A stretch of DNA of 64,000 bases, from positions 62,001-126,000 of the forward strand of contig NZ_JPFW01000008.1 in the NCBI RefSeq assembly GCF_000722705.1. Reading direction: 5' to 3'. A program made the translations under genes and the position numbers. Of this stretch, positions 46,083 to 56,259 are shown piece after piece. Under the pieces are notes generated by a model. The model ran no database searches. It saw nothing but the letters and a program-made list of their open reading frames with translations, and was not told where the DNA came from. This stretch comes from Streptococcus mitis (GTDB taxonomy: Bacteria > Bacillota > Bacilli > Lactobacillales > Streptococcaceae). Within the stretch, counting starts at the first letter, position 1. Every line of letters starts with the position of its first letter.

Positions 46083-48170
46083 TTATTTAATCTTTTCTTC
46101 TTCGTAGTCGCCTTTACTACAAATAACCTGCTTGCCACCACCACGGACCTTTTTCTCCATGAGGAAGTTGCCACATTTTGGACAGTCACGACCAACAGGC
46201 TTGTCCCAAGAGGTAAATTCACATTCTGGATAGCGATTGCAACCATAGAAAAGACGATTGCGTTTGGTTTTACGCTCAATGATTTGTCCCTGATGACAAC
46301 TTGGACACTCAACACCAATCTCTTTCACGATTGCTTGGGTATGGCGGCAATCTGGGAAATTGCTACAAGCGTAGAACTTACCAAAACGACCAAGTTTAAT
46401 GACCATTGGACTACCACACACTTCACAATCAAATCCAGCTGGTTCATCCTTGATTTGGATTTTTTCCATTTCTTCTTCAGCCTTGGCCACTTCTTTAGAG
46501 AAAGGTTTGTAAAAGGCATCAATGACACGTTGCCACTGCTCTTTTCCGACTTCTACGTCATCCAGTTTGCCTTCCATTTCAGCTGTGAAGGTCACGTTTA
46601 CGATATCTGGGAAATATTCAACGATGAGCTTGTTAACAATTTCTCCCAACTCTGTTGGTTCAAAACGTTTGGCTGCAAGGCGAACATAATAACGTTTCTG
46701 AATGGTTTCAATGGTCGGTGCGTAGGTTGACGGACGTCCAACCCCATTTTCCTCCAAGGTCTTGATCAGGGTCGCTTCAGAATAGCGAGCAGGCGGTTGA
46801 GTGAAATGTTGCTCTGGTTTACTATTAACCTGCTTGACTACATCTCCAACAGCCATATCTGGTAACATCTTATTCTTGTCAGAATCATTATAAATGGCAA
46901 GATAACCATCAAACTTAACCTGACTACCATTAGCAGCAAATTGGACCCCATTTTGAGACAATTTAACAGCCATGGTATCAAAAACAGCAGCTGTCATCTG
47001 GCTCGCTACAAAACGATTCCAGATAAGAGTATAAAGCTTGAGTTGATCCTTGTCCAGATACTTAGCGATGCTTTCAGGTGTATTAAAGACACTAGACGGA
47101 CGAATAGCCTCGTGGGCATCCTGAGCTCCAGAAGCATTTTTGACCTTGCTACCATGCTTAGAGTACTTGCTACCAAAACGGTCCGTAATGAAGCTTGCTG
47201 CCTCATTTTGCGCTACAGGGCTGATACGAGTCGAATCGGTACGCATATAGGTAATCAAACCTTGAACACCAGAACCAATATTGATCCCTTCATAGAGCTG
47301 TTGGGCAACCATCATGGTCTTTCGAGTACGGAAATTGATTTTATTGGCCGCATCCATCTGCATAGATGAAGTGGTATAAGGTAATGGAGCATTACGCTTG
47401 CGCTCTTTCTTATCCACCTGATCGACTGAAAAATCTTTGCTAGTCAGACGAGACAAGACTTCCTTAACCTCATCATTGCTAGTCAGTTTTAACTTTTTAC
47501 CATCTACTCCATAGAAGGAAGCCTGAAATTGCTTGGTTCCCTTTTTAAAGACCGCATCAATTGTCCAGTATTCTTCAGGCTTAAAAGCATTGATTTCATT
47601 CTCACGGTCAATGATTAACTTAAGGGCAATAGACTGTACGCGACCTGCTGACAAGCCCTTCTTGACCTTCTTCCACAAAATAGGCGAAATCGAATAGCCT
47701 ACCAAGCGGTCCAAGACACGACGAGCCTGTTGAGCATCGACCAAGTCCATATCAATCTTGCGTGGCTCTTTAAAAGCATTTTTGACCGCATCCTTGGTGA
47801 TTTCATTGAAAACCACACGGTTGGCATCATTTTCATCCAAGTTGAGAATATGGGCCAAATGCCAAGAAATCGCTTCTCCTTCACGGTCCGGGTCACTCGC
47901 GAGAAAAACTTTATTAGCTTTTTTAGCTTCCTTTTTCAAGTCATTGATGAGAGGACCTTTTCCTCGGATATTGATGTATTGCGGTTCATAATTATTTTCA
48001 ATCTCGACGGACATACTGGATTTCTTCAAATCCCGAATATGCCCGACACTGGCTAAAACCTTGTAATTTCTGCCTAGATATTTCTCAATCGTTTTCGCCT
48101 TAGCAGGCGACTCCACGATTACTAGATTTTTTTTAACTGTTGATTTTTTCTTTTTTGTTGCCGTAGCCAC
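46083..48170 (-). CDS. topA: DNA topoisomerase I
   Basis: Relaxes negative supercoils by single-strand passage. About 695 residues from a GTG start at 48170, with AAAGGTG upstream (protein starts [15 protein letters not shown]); a TTG 18 bp earlier is less likely. The TOPRIM domain begins [19 protein letters not shown], and the active tyrosine is in [13 protein letters not shown]. Three C-terminal zinc-ribbon repeats start [16 protein letters not shown] and CPKCGNFL; the last has lost its final Cys. It is separated from dprA by a BOX element. Confidence 0.96.
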   Translation of the reverse strand: MATATKKKKSTVKKNLVIVESPAKAKTIEKYLGRNYKVLASVGHIRDLKKSSMSVEIENNYEPQYINIRGKGPLINDLKKEAKKANKVFLASDPDREGEAISWHLAHILNLDENDANRVVFNEITKDAVKNAFKEPRKIDMDLVDAQQARRVLDRLVGYSISPILWKKVKKGLSAGRVQSIALKLIIDRENEINAFKPEEYWTIDAVFKKGTKQFQASFYGVDGKKLKLTSNDEVKEVLSRLTSKDFSVDQVDKKERKRNAPLPYTTSSMQMDAANKINFRTRKTMMVAQQLYEGINIGSGVQGLITYMRTDSTRISPVAQNEAASFITDRFGSKYSKHGSKVKNASGAQDAHEAIRPSSVFNTPESIAKYLDKDQLKLYTLIWNRFVASQMTAAVFDTMAVKLSQNGVQFAANGSQVKFDGYLAIYNDSDKNKMLPDMAVGDVVKQVNSKPEQHFTQPPARYSEATLIKTLEENGVGRPSTYAPTIETIQKRYYVRLAAKRFEPTELGEIVNKLIVEYFPDIVNVTFTAEMEGKLDDVEVGKEQWQRVIDAFYKPFSKEVAKAEEEMEKIQIKDEPAGFDCEVCGSPMVIKLGRFGKFYACSNFPDCRHTQAIVKEIGVECPSCHQGQIIERKTKRNRLFYGCNRYPECEFTSWDKPVGRDCPKCGNFLMEKKVRGGGKQVICSKGDYEEEKIK

Positions 48171-48289
48171 AGTATCACACCTTTTCAAAGTAATAAACTT
48201 TATAAAGTGTAAACCATTTTGCCATAACTGTCAAGACTTAGCTCCTATATATAGAAGAAAAGTTTGTCCAGTAAGCGGACTTTCTTCTT

Positions 48290-48393
48290 ATACTCAATGA
48301 AAATCAAAGAGCAAACTAGGAAGCTAGCCGCAGGCTGTACTTGAGTACGGCAAGGTGAAGCTGACGTGGTTTGAAGAGATTTTCGAAGAGTAT
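48290..48393. repeat. BOX element (short type) touching the dprA stop codon
   Basis: ATACTCAATGAAAATC at the left and GATTTTCGAAGAGTAT at the right. The dprA TAA uses its last base. Confidence 0.9.
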
Positions 48394-49241
48394 TAAAATT
48401 CAAATTCTGCAAGAACATCCTGCCCACTGGTAACCAATTTTGCTCCTTCCTGAATCAAATGATGGCAACCGTCTGATAGTCCATCTAAAATGCTACTAGG
48501 TATAGCAAAAACATCGCGGCCTTCTTCCATTGCCCGCTCACAGGTAATAAGACTCCCCGAGCGCATCTTAGCCTCTGCGACGATTACACCACGGCAAAGT
48601 CCAGCAATGATGCGATTACGGGCAGGAAAATGAAATTTCAGAGGTTGTTCGCCTGGTCCGTACTCACTGAGAACCAGATGGTCATTGCCGATGTAGTCTT
48701 GCAAGCGTTTATTGGCTTTAGGATAAAACACATCCAGACCTGTACCAATCACTGCAATGGTTTTTCCGCCATTCTGAAGAGCTGCCATATGAGCTGCTGT
48801 GTCAATGCCCTTGGCTAATCCACTGACGATAACCAGTTCATTTTCCAAGCCCTGAATGACTTTTTCAACTGACTTAGCTCCCTGTTTGCTACAAGCACGA
48901 CTTCCTACGACTGCTACCTTCGGGAATTTCAAGAGGTCAAGATTTCCCTTGTAAAATAAAAGTACAGGCGCGTCATATATTTCACTCAAATCCCAAGGAT
49001 AACAGTCGTCTAAAATAGAGAAAGATGGAAATTTTTGAAACTCCTTCTCCAAATGCGCATCGTCTATCTGAAAATAACGTTCCATAAAAACAGCTGGATT
49101 TCGGCAACCTGATATATCTGCAATATCACCCAACAAAAGTTCTTGATCAACACTTTCACCGTATTCTAGAACCTTCAAAATCTGTTGATTGGTCAAACCT
49201 GATTTTTTTAACTTATAGATTTCATAGTTTGTGATTTTCAT
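48393..49241 (-). CDS. dprA: DNA processing protein DprA
   Basis: Loads RecA onto incoming single-stranded DNA during transformation and helps shut off competence. 282 residues from ATG at 49241 (MKITNYEIYKL). Rossmann-type motifs VVGSRACSKQGAKSV and SGLAKGIDTAAHMAAL, then AEAKMRSGSLITCERAMEEG. A SigX (ComX) box TACGAATA lies 34 bp upstream, so it is a late competence gene. Confidence 0.96.
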   Translation of the reverse strand: MKITNYEIYKLKKSGLTNQQILKVLEYGESVDQELLLGDIADISGCRNPAVFMERYFQIDDAHLEKEFQKFPSFSILDDCYPWDLSEIYDAPVLLFYKGNLDLLKFPKVAVVGSRACSKQGAKSVEKVIQGLENELVIVSGLAKGIDTAAHMAALQNGGKTIAVIGTGLDVFYPKANKRLQDYIGNDHLVLSEYGPGEQPLKFHFPARNRIIAGLCRGVIVAEAKMRSGSLITCERAMEEGRDVFAIPSSILDGLSDGCHHLIQEGAKLVTSGQDVLAEFEF

Positions 49242-49274
49242 AAATAACTCCATTTCTTTTTCTACTCATCTATT

Positions 49275-49282
49275 TATTCGTA
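49275..49282 (-). promoter_or_regulatory. Competence box (cin-box/com-box) for SigX upstream of dprA
   Basis: An exact TACGAATA on the minus strand, with T-rich sequence (TTTTTTGATTGTTT) just upstream as in known late competence promoters. Confidence 0.9.
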
Positions 49283-49294
49283 AAACAATCAAAA

Positions 49295-49321
49295 AACATC
49301 CGACTATTTCAGCCAGATGTT
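49295..49321 (-). terminator. Terminator of the tarIJ-licABC operon
   Basis: AACATC...GATGTT stem with six following T on the minus strand, directly after licC and before the dprA competence promoter. Confidence 0.75.
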
Positions 49322-49328
49322 AGAATCT

Positions 49329-50018
49329 TTAATTTTCGTTTTTAAGAATTTCTTCTAATTTATGGTAGTCTTGGACACTATCGATCTCATAGATGCTGTT
49401 GCCTTCTAATTCTTCAACATAGACATCTAGCTCTTTGATATTATCCTTAACCATATTATCCCAGTAGAGATCAACAAATTCACCACTTGCATAAGCCTTA
49501 TCGATAAAGCTGACAATCTTTTCTGCAGTTGGAGCATCCCAGAAAGAGACACCACTAAGGATACGACCAGCCTTGCTATCAACAGTAATGTCTTGAACCT
49601 TATAGTCATCTCCATAGACCAAGAACCATTCGTTGGTACAATCTTCACGATAGACACTAAAATAAGTCGAACGTGTCAAATCATTGCGGAACATATTTTT
49701 AAAGAGATAGTTATCGGCATCAATAACATAGCTGTTGGCCAATTCTTCTTTTACAAGATAGAGAGAGTAAAAGTTATTGTAGTCAGCGTATTTATCATTG
49801 AAAACGAGGCGAACACCATATTTTTCTTTCAAATAATCAAATTGTTCTTTAAGATAACCAACAATGATAATAATCTCGTTAATCCCTTTTTCTTTGAGAA
49901 ACTCAATTTGATATTCAATCAAAGGTTTTTGATTAACTTGAACCAAGGCTTTAGGGGTATTTTCAGTCATAGGACGCAAGCGAGTTCCCAATCCCGCTGC
50001 TAAAATGATGGCTTTCAC
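49329..50018 (-). CDS. licC: CTP:phosphocholine cytidylyltransferase
   Basis: Activates phosphocholine to CDP-choline. 229 residues. The nucleotidyltransferase start MKAIILAAGLGTRLRPMTEN and PKALVQVNQKPLIEYQI are intact, with the metal aspartate in VIDADNYLF. Last gene of the tarIJ-licABC operon, 11 bp after licB. Confidence 0.96.
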   Translation of the reverse strand: MKAIILAAGLGTRLRPMTENTPKALVQVNQKPLIEYQIEFLKEKGINEIIIIVGYLKEQFDYLKEKYGVRLVFNDKYADYNNFYSLYLVKEELANSYVIDADNYLFKNMFRNDLTRSTYFSVYREDCTNEWFLVYGDDYKVQDITVDSKAGRILSGVSFWDAPTAEKIVSFIDKAYASGEFVDLYWDNMVKDNIKELDVYVEELEGNSIYEIDSVQDYHKLEEILKNEN

Positions 50019-50029
50019 ACGAATCTCCT

Positions 50030-50908
50030 TTATTCTTTAATAATAATATAAACTCCAGCAATGACGACGAGTGACGTGATAATTGTCAGCATATCTAGTG
50101 CTGTTCCCAAGAAGAGAGCTGCAAACAAGACAGTCCAAACTACATAGCTCACGTTCAAGCCTGTAGCCTTGGCTGGTTGCAAGCGATTGATAGCGATATA
50201 ATAAGCCAAATAGGAAATCATATCAAAGGCTGCAAAGACAATCATAAGACCTAGCAATTGTCCATTGGCTACTTCTGCAAATGATTGATGAGAGAAGAGC
50301 ACAATCACAAGATAGGACAAGAATGAAGTCACTTGACGGATTAAAAGGGCTTCGATTTCACTCAGTTCACTTTCCATGGCAAAAGAGCTAAGAACACTCT
50401 CACTTCCCCATGCAATAGCACAAACCAAAGCACAGAGAATACCAATATAGAAGGAATTGACCTGTTCAACCTTATAAGTTTGAGCAATAATTCCTCCAAT
50501 AATCAAGACAATCCCAAACACAGTATTTTTCGAAATCTTATGCTTCAAGAAAAAGAAAGCCAATAAAACTGAAACTGCAGGGTAAATAGCAGATACCGAT
50601 GAAGCTAAGGAACTTCCAATATACTTAACTGCATAAAGATTGGCCTGCATTCCGATAGGACCAGCTAGCAAGGCTCCGATGATCACACTAACATTGCGAA
50701 TATTTAAGAAAATTGAGAGACGAACTTTTCCTTCTTTTACCAACAGAAAAGCTAGTAAGATAAAGATACTCAAGAAATCGTGAGCAGCTGCCACCACAAA
50801 GGGTGACAAATCTGTAAAAATCGAAAAGATGTAAGCACTAATTGTTAGACCTAATCCCCAGAAAACACCTGAGAGTAGACCAAAAGAAACTCCATTTTTA
50901 TTTTTCAT
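50030..50908 (-). CDS. licB: Choline transporter LicB (EamA/DMT type)
   Basis: 292 residues with about ten membrane segments; start ATG at 50908 (MKNKNGVSFGLLSGVFWG) has GGAGG upstream. Imports choline for CDP-choline synthesis. Its start overlaps the licA stop by 11 bp. Features such as LLAGPIGMQANLYAVKYIGSS are typical of the pneumococcal protein. Confidence 0.94.
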   Translation of the reverse strand: MKNKNGVSFGLLSGVFWGLGLTISAYIFSIFTDLSPFVVAAAHDFLSIFILLAFLLVKEGKVRLSIFLNIRNVSVIIGALLAGPIGMQANLYAVKYIGSSLASSVSAIYPAVSVLLAFFFLKHKISKNTVFGIVLIIGGIIAQTYKVEQVNSFYIGILCALVCAIAWGSESVLSSFAMESELSEIEALLIRQVTSFLSYLVIVLFSHQSFAEVANGQLLGLMIVFAAFDMISYLAYYIAINRLQPAKATGLNVSYVVWTVLFAALFLGTALDMLTIITSLVVIAGVYIIIKE

Positions 50909-51767
50909 CTGAACCTCCATAATATGTCAAACCTTTAACAGCTCTTTGATAACGATTTACACCATAATCACCAAAATCTGCACCTTGCTCTTCTTTGTAG
51001 ACTGTCCATAGACTCCAAATAGTATCTTGTAAAATTTTATAAATGGTAATCTTTTCACGAGAGACAGGTGTTTGGTCACTCTCATAGTAAGACAAGAAGA
51101 CTTCTTCCTCTTGACGAGTAAATTCAGATTCTAAAAAGAGGGCAGCCAAATCCCACATTGGATCGTTCATGGATGAATATTCCCAATCAATCAGATAAAG
51201 TCGTCCTTGAGGTGATTCGATAAAGTTTTCAGGCACCAAATCGATATGGCAAGATTTTCTGTCAACACCTAATTCAGCCAGTCTTTTCTCTAGGGAGAAG
51301 ACTTTTTCTCGAACAGCTTCATAGTTAGCATAAGGAATCTTTTCTTCAATCAAGGATTCGTATTTTTTGATTTCTTCAAAAGGAGCAAATTCTCCTCTTA
51401 ATTCCTTGCCAGAAGCATGAATGGTTTGTAAAATTGGAGCAATTTTATCAAACTTAGTCTTGATTGACGTTGAATCAAGCGTGATAGCAGATTCAATATA
51501 CTCATTCACTTTGATACCAGCTTCAATATCAAAAAGATAATTTTTGACATCTAAGTCTAAATCTTTAAGTAGTTCAAGATTGTACTTTTCATCTTGACGA
51601 TTGATTAGTTTTTCAGTCCCTTTACCGAAGAACTTAACAATGTACTGCTTATTTGTTGTTATGGCCAAATAGTTTTGATTGGTCATTCCCCCCAGTTGTT
51701 CAACACTGAGGACTTCCTCTTCTTGACTAAGTAAGGAAGAAATTTTTTCTTTAATGATTTTCTCCAT
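50898..51767 (-). CDS. licA: Choline kinase
   Basis: Phosphorylates choline. 289 residues. The kinase-like catalytic loop CHIDLVPENFI and the metal motif YLIDWEYSSMNDPMWDLA (about residues 180-215) are intact. LEQLGGMTNQNY-type N-terminal VEQLGGMTNQNYLAI matches LicA. It overlaps licB and follows tarJ by 16 bp. Confidence 0.96.
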   Translation of the reverse strand: MEKIIKEKISSLLSQEEEVLSVEQLGGMTNQNYLAITTNKQYIVKFFGKGTEKLINRQDEKYNLELLKDLDLDVKNYLFDIEAGIKVNEYIESAITLDSTSIKTKFDKIAPILQTIHASGKELRGEFAPFEEIKKYESLIEEKIPYANYEAVREKVFSLEKRLAELGVDRKSCHIDLVPENFIESPQGRLYLIDWEYSSMNDPMWDLAALFLESEFTRQEEEVFLSYYESDQTPVSREKITIYKILQDTIWSLWTVYKEEQGADFGDYGVNRYQRAVKGLTYYGGSDEK

Positions 51768-51783
51768 AATTAACCTCCAGTAC

Positions 51784-52824
51784 TTATACTTCCCACTTAA
51801 ACACGGTTTTAAAGGCTGTGTTTAAGTCAGTCGCAAAGACACGGTGAATATCTTTTATTTCTCTTACAGGTTCTTCTAGATAAAGGATATTTTTAAGACG
51901 ATTGGCAAATTTCTTGACTTCCATCATTTGGATGGCATTTTCAAAATCAATACGACCAGAACGAGAGGAACCAACCAAGAGCAAACCTTTTTCTAATGCA
52001 TCGCGTGTATTGATGTTGACTTTATATTCGCTAACTCCCATCATGAGAATCGTTCCCTGAGGACGAATATAGCGAATCAAATCATTAATAGCTGGTCCAG
52101 TACCATCACCACCGCAACATTCAAAAGCATGGTCAAAGGCCAAATCTTCAGGAATATTGTCAGTGATATAGCATTCTTTGGCAAATGAGAAGAGTTCCAA
52201 CTTTTCCCAATGACGACCAATAACCACAATCTCTGCTTCTGGCAAAGTATAGTTGATAATATTGGCAACCACAAATGCTAAACTTCCATCTCCGATAACA
52301 GCGATTCGATCCCGCTTGCTATGAGCAAGAGTCAATAGGCGATTCATGGCATGCATACCAACACTGACAAACTCTGTAATCGCTGCAACCGTATCTTCGA
52401 TAGCATCGTAAGCCACCACACGGTCTTTAGGGAGAGAAACAAACTCTCTCATAAAGCCATCAAATCCACTAGACAAGAAATGAGTCCCTGTCATGTAGTT
52501 CTCATAAAATTCTTCATCACTCTGCATAGGAGGCTGATTGGGAATCATGACAACTTTTTGACCAACTTCGTAGGTTCCTGTAGGGTCAGAAATAACGGTT
52601 CCACATGACTCGTGAATCATTGCCATTGGAAGTTTTTTATTCAAAATCTTTGGATCACGTTTCCCTTGGTAGTAACGCTGATCCGCATGACAGACAGCCA
52701 TGTAGTTGGGACGGATAAGGATATGATTCTCTTGGTCAATAGCCTCTTCCTGGTATTTGACATTGATAAACTTAGGCTTAGTTAGTTGATAAATTTGATT
52801 AATCATTTCACTAGTCTTTCTCAA
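51784..52824 (-). CDS. tarJ: Ribulose-5-phosphate reductase (TarJ-like alcohol dehydrogenase)
   Basis: NADPH-dependent reduction of ribulose-5-phosphate to ribitol-5-phosphate for CDP-ribitol. 346 residues. Medium-chain dehydrogenase pattern with CHADQRYYQGKRDPK (zinc-ligand Cys), MIHESCGTVI, and nucleotide site IAVIGDGSLAFVVA. It overlaps tarI by 14 bp. Confidence 0.95.
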   Translation of the reverse strand: MRKTSEMINQIYQLTKPKFINVKYQEEAIDQENHILIRPNYMAVCHADQRYYQGKRDPKILNKKLPMAMIHESCGTVISDPTGTYEVGQKVVMIPNQPPMQSDEEFYENYMTGTHFLSSGFDGFMREFVSLPKDRVVAYDAIEDTVAAITEFVSVGMHAMNRLLTLAHSKRDRIAVIGDGSLAFVVANIINYTLPEAEIVVIGRHWEKLELFSFAKECYITDNIPEDLAFDHAFECCGGDGTGPAINDLIRYIRPQGTILMMGVSEYKVNINTRDALEKGLLLVGSSRSGRIDFENAIQMMEVKKFANRLKNILYLEEPVREIKDIHRVFATDLNTAFKTVFKWEV

Positions 52825-53518
52825 TCATACTTTTTGCAATCTTCAGATCTGTCACTGTTGTGATTTTCAGATTTGAATATTCACCCTTGGCCAAGGCCAC
52901 ATCTTTTCCTTTGATTACAAAGATTTTACATGCATCTGTTAAGATTTCCTTCTCCTCAGCTGAGAGTGAATCGTAAAGGTCCATGAAGTCCTTGCAACGG
53001 AATGTTTGAGGTGTTTGTCCTTGATAAAGGTGAGCACGATTTGGAATATCTGTAATGAATTGACCATTGGTACTTTCAACGATAGTATCAACCGCTTCTA
53101 CCACTGTGTCCACTGCGTCATGATTTTGAGCAAGTTGGATATTGTCCTGAATCATGCGAAGCGTAATAAATGGACGAACAGAATCGTGTGTAACAACGAT
53201 GTCCTCTGGAGTAAGCGGACGATAAGCATCAATGGCTTCAATGATTTTCTCAATACTCGTATTGCGGTCAGCACCACCTTTTGTAATGATGATACGATCC
53301 TTATGAAGAGACAGATATTTATCTACAAGATCCTCTGCATGAGAAACCCAGTCTCCATGAACACCAACTACAATTTTTTCAATGCTTGGTTCCAAGACAA
53401 ATTTTTCAATTGTATGAATCAAAATAGGTCGATCACCTAGCTCTAAAAATTGTTTTGGCAAGTTACTGATTCCCATGCGTGTGCCAGTTCCACCAGCAAG
53501 AATTCCTGCATAAATCAT
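52811..53518 (-). CDS. tarI: Ribitol-5-phosphate cytidylyltransferase
   Basis: Makes CDP-ribitol for teichoic acid. 235 residues, IspD-like fold: ILAGGTGTRMGISNLPKQFL at the N-terminus, DIVVTHDSVRPFITLRMI in the middle and QTPQTFRCKDFMDLY near the end. First gene of the tarIJ-licBAC unit. Confidence 0.95.
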   Translation of the reverse strand: MIYAGILAGGTGTRMGISNLPKQFLELGDRPILIHTIEKFVLEPSIEKIVVGVHGDWVSHAEDLVDKYLSLHKDRIIITKGGADRNTSIEKIIEAIDAYRPLTPEDIVVTHDSVRPFITLRMIQDNIQLAQNHDAVDTVVEAVDTIVESTNGQFITDIPNRAHLYQGQTPQTFRCKDFMDLYDSLSAEEKEILTDACKIFVIKGKDVALAKGEYSNLKITTVTDLKIAKSMIEKD

Positions 53519-53740
53519 CTTTTTTCTCCTTTGTCTTACTAAAAAAACTTATTCTCTCTATTATACCACAATCTAGTCCTATCATGAAAGAAATACTAGA
53601 CCTCCCTTTCTAGAATAGGAGGGTTAAGCAGTTCTATTATTCAAAGAAACTAGTCCATTTCTAGTAATAACTAGGAATTCTGTAGTCATTACTAATAAAT
53701 AGATATGAAATTTTAGAGTTCTTCAGAATAATATACTTTC

Positions 53741-53757
53741 CTTAAAGAAAACTTAAA
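53741..53757 (-). promoter_or_regulatory. CiaR-type binding site upstream of tarI/lic
   Basis: Minus strand TTTAAG-TTTTC-TTTAAG, an exact direct repeat with a 5-nt spacer, the published CiaR recognition pattern. A -10-like TATTCT follows 10 nt later. CiaR control of a lic promoter is established in pneumococcus. Confidence 0.85.
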
Positions 53758-53793
53758 ATTAAAATTTGAGGCTTCAAAGTGATTACTTGACTT

Positions 53794-53897
53794 ATACTCA
53801 ATGAAAATCAAAAAGCAAACTAGAAAGCTAGCCGTAAGCTGTACTTGAGTACGGTAAGGCAACGCTGACGTGGTTTGAAGAGATTTTCGAAGAGTAT
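53794..53897. repeat. BOX element between tarI and tacF
   Basis: Short BOX with ATACTCAATGAAAATC and GATTTTCGAAGAGTAT ends. Together with the CiaR site it fills most of the 439-bp divergent gap; I see no gene at 53519-53957. Confidence 0.9.
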
Positions 53898-53957
53898 TAC
53901 TGCCCTTCATTTCTTATTAGCTGACTTTATGATATAATGAAAAACGAGGTAAATTGA

Positions 53958-55445
53958 ATGAAAAGTATAAAATTAAATGCTCTATCTTACATGGGAATTC
54001 GTGTCTTAAATATTATTTTTCCCATCTTAACTGGAACCTATGTCGCGCGTGTCTTGGACCGAACTGACTATGGTTACTTCAACTCAGTCGACACTATTTT
54101 GTCATTTTTCTTGCCCTTTGCAACTTATGGGGTCTATAACTACGGTTTACGAGCCATCAGTAATGTCAAGGATAACAAAAAAGATCTGAATAGAACCTTC
54201 TCTAGTCTTTTTTATTTGTGTATAGCTTGTACAATTTTGACCACTGCGGTCTATATCCTAGCCTATCCTCTCTTCTTTACTGATAATCCAATCATCAAAA
54301 AAGTCTACCTTGTTATGGGGATTCAACTCATTGCCCAGATTTTTTCAATCGAATGGGTCAATGAAGCTCTGGAAAATTACAGTTTTCTCTTTTACAAGAC
54401 TGCCTTCATCCGTATCCTGATGTTAGTCTCTATTTTCCTTTTTGTCAAAAATGAACACGATATTGTTGTCTATACACTTGTGATGAGTTTATCGACACTG
54501 ATTAACTACCTAATTAGTTATTTTTGGATTAAAAGGGACATCAAACTTGTTAGAATTCACCTAAGTGATTTTAAACCACTCTTTCTCCCTCTGACAGCCA
54601 TGTTGGTCTTTGCCAATGCCAATATGCTCTTCACTTTTTTGGATCGTCTCTTCCTCGTTAAAACAGGGATTGATGTCAACGTTAGTTACTATACTATGGC
54701 TCAACGAATTGTGACCGTTATAGCTGGTGTTGTAACTGGTGCAATTGGAGTGAGTGTACCCCGTCTCAGTTACTATCTAGGGAAAGGAGATAAGGAAGCC
54801 TATGTTGCCTTAGTCAATAGAGGTAGTCGAATCTTTAACTTCTTTATCATTCCTTTAAGTTTTGGGCTCATGGTTTTAGGACCAAATGCCATCCTACTTT
54901 ACGGTAGTGAAAAATATATCGGAGGTGGCATCTTGACCTCTCTCTTCGCTTTTCGGACGGTTATCCTGGCCTTAGATACCATTCTTGGCTCCCAAATTCT
55001 CTTTACAAATGGCTATGAAAAACGTATCACAGTCTATACAGTCTTCGCTGGATTACTGAATTTGGGCTTAAATAGTCTCCTCTTTTTCAACCATATCGTG
55101 GCTCCTGAATACTACCTACTAACAACCATGCTATCAGAGGCCTCTCTACTTGTTTTCTATATCATTTTCATCCATAGAAAACAGCTCATTCACTTGGGAC
55201 ATATCTTCAGCTATACTGTTCGATACTCTCTCTTTTCACTTTCCTTTGTAGCAATTTATTTCCTGATTAATTTCTTGTATCCTGTGGATATGGTCATTAA
55301 TTTACCATTTTTGATTAATACTGGTTTGATTGTCTTGCTATCAGCCATCTCTTATATTGGTCTACTTATCTTTACTAAAGATAGCATTTTCTATGAATTT
55401 TTAAACCATGTCCTAGCCTTAAAAAATAAATTCAAAAGATCATAG
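53958..55445 (+). CDS. tacF: Teichoic acid repeat-unit flippase TacF
   Basis: 495 residues with about 12-14 hydrophobic segments, of the polysaccharide-transport (Wzx-like MATE/MOP) superfamily. Starts MKSIKLNALSYMGIRVLNII. It moves undecaprenyl-linked teichoic acid units across the membrane and prefers choline-bearing chains, a basis for choline dependence. A GAGGT ribosome site precedes it. It heads the tacF-licD1-licD2 operon. Confidence 0.94.
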   Translation: MKSIKLNALSYMGIRVLNIIFPILTGTYVARVLDRTDYGYFNSVDTILSFFLPFATYGVYNYGLRAISNVKDNKKDLNRTFSSLFYLCIACTILTTAVYILAYPLFFTDNPIIKKVYLVMGIQLIAQIFSIEWVNEALENYSFLFYKTAFIRILMLVSIFLFVKNEHDIVVYTLVMSLSTLINYLISYFWIKRDIKLVRIHLSDFKPLFLPLTAMLVFANANMLFTFLDRLFLVKTGIDVNVSYYTMAQRIVTVIAGVVTGAIGVSVPRLSYYLGKGDKEAYVALVNRGSRIFNFFIIPLSFGLMVLGPNAILLYGSEKYIGGGILTSLFAFRTVILALDTILGSQILFTNGYEKRITVYTVFAGLLNLGLNSLLFFNHIVAPEYYLLTTMLSEASLLVFYIIFIHRKQLIHLGHIFSYTVRYSLFSLSFVAIYFLINFLYPVDMVINLPFLINTGLIVLLSAISYIGLLIFTKDSIFYEFLNHVLALKNKFKRS

Positions 55446-55454
55446 GAGTTTAAA

Positions 55455-56258
55455 ATGAAACAACTAACCATTGAAGATGCCAAACAAATTGAATTAGAAA
55501 TTTTGGATTATATTGATACTCTCTGTAAAAAGCACAATATCAACTATATTATTAACTACGGGACCCTGATTGGGGCAGTTCGACATGAGGGCTTTATCCC
55601 TTGGGACGACGATATTGATTTATCCATGCCTCGAGAAGACTATCAACGATTTATCAACATTTTTCAAAAGGAAAAAAGCAAATACAAACTCTTATCCTTA
55701 GAGACAGATAAGAACTACTTTAACAACTTTATCAAAATAACCGACAGTACGACTAAAATAATCGATACTCGAAATACAAAAACCTATGAGTCTGGTGTTT
55801 TTATTGACATTTTCCCTATGGACCGATTTGATGATCCTAAGGTTATTGATATTTGTTATAAACTGGAAAGCTTCAAACTTCTGTCTTTCAGCAAACACAA
55901 AAATATCGTCTATAAAGACAGCATTTTAAAAGATTGGATACGAACAGCCTTTTGGTTGCTCCTGCGACCTGTTTCCCCTCGTTATTTTGCAAATAAAATC
56001 GAGAAAGAAATTCAAAAATATAGTCGTGAGAATGGTCAGTATATGGCCTTTATCCCTTCTAAATTTAAGGAAAAGGAAGTCTTCCCAAGTGGTACCTTTG
56101 ATAACACAATTGATTTACCCTTTGAGAATTTGAACCTTCCTGCACCTGAAAAATTTGATACTATTTTGACTCAATTTTACGGGGATTATATGACCTTGCC
56201 ACCTGAAGAAAAACGCTTCTACAGTCATGAATTTCATGCCTACAAATTGGAGGATTAG
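55455..56258 (+). CDS. licD1: Phosphocholine transferase LicD1
   Basis: Transfers phosphocholine from CDP-choline to teichoic acid sugars. 267 residues. LicD signature: NYGTLIGAVRHEGFIPWDDD followed by IDLSMPREDYQRF near residues 35-65, with IDIFPMDRFDD further on. It starts 9 bp after tacF, with a TAGGAG site. Confidence 0.95.
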   Translation: MKQLTIEDAKQIELEILDYIDTLCKKHNINYIINYGTLIGAVRHEGFIPWDDDIDLSMPREDYQRFINIFQKEKSKYKLLSLETDKNYFNNFIKITDSTTKIIDTRNTKTYESGVFIDIFPMDRFDDPKVIDICYKLESFKLLSFSKHKNIVYKDSILKDWIRTAFWLLLRPVSPRYFANKIEKEIQKYSRENGQYMAFIPSKFKEKEVFPSGTFDNTIDLPFENLNLPAPEKFDTILTQFYGDYMTLPPEEKRFYSHEFHAYKLED

Positions 56259-56259
56259 G

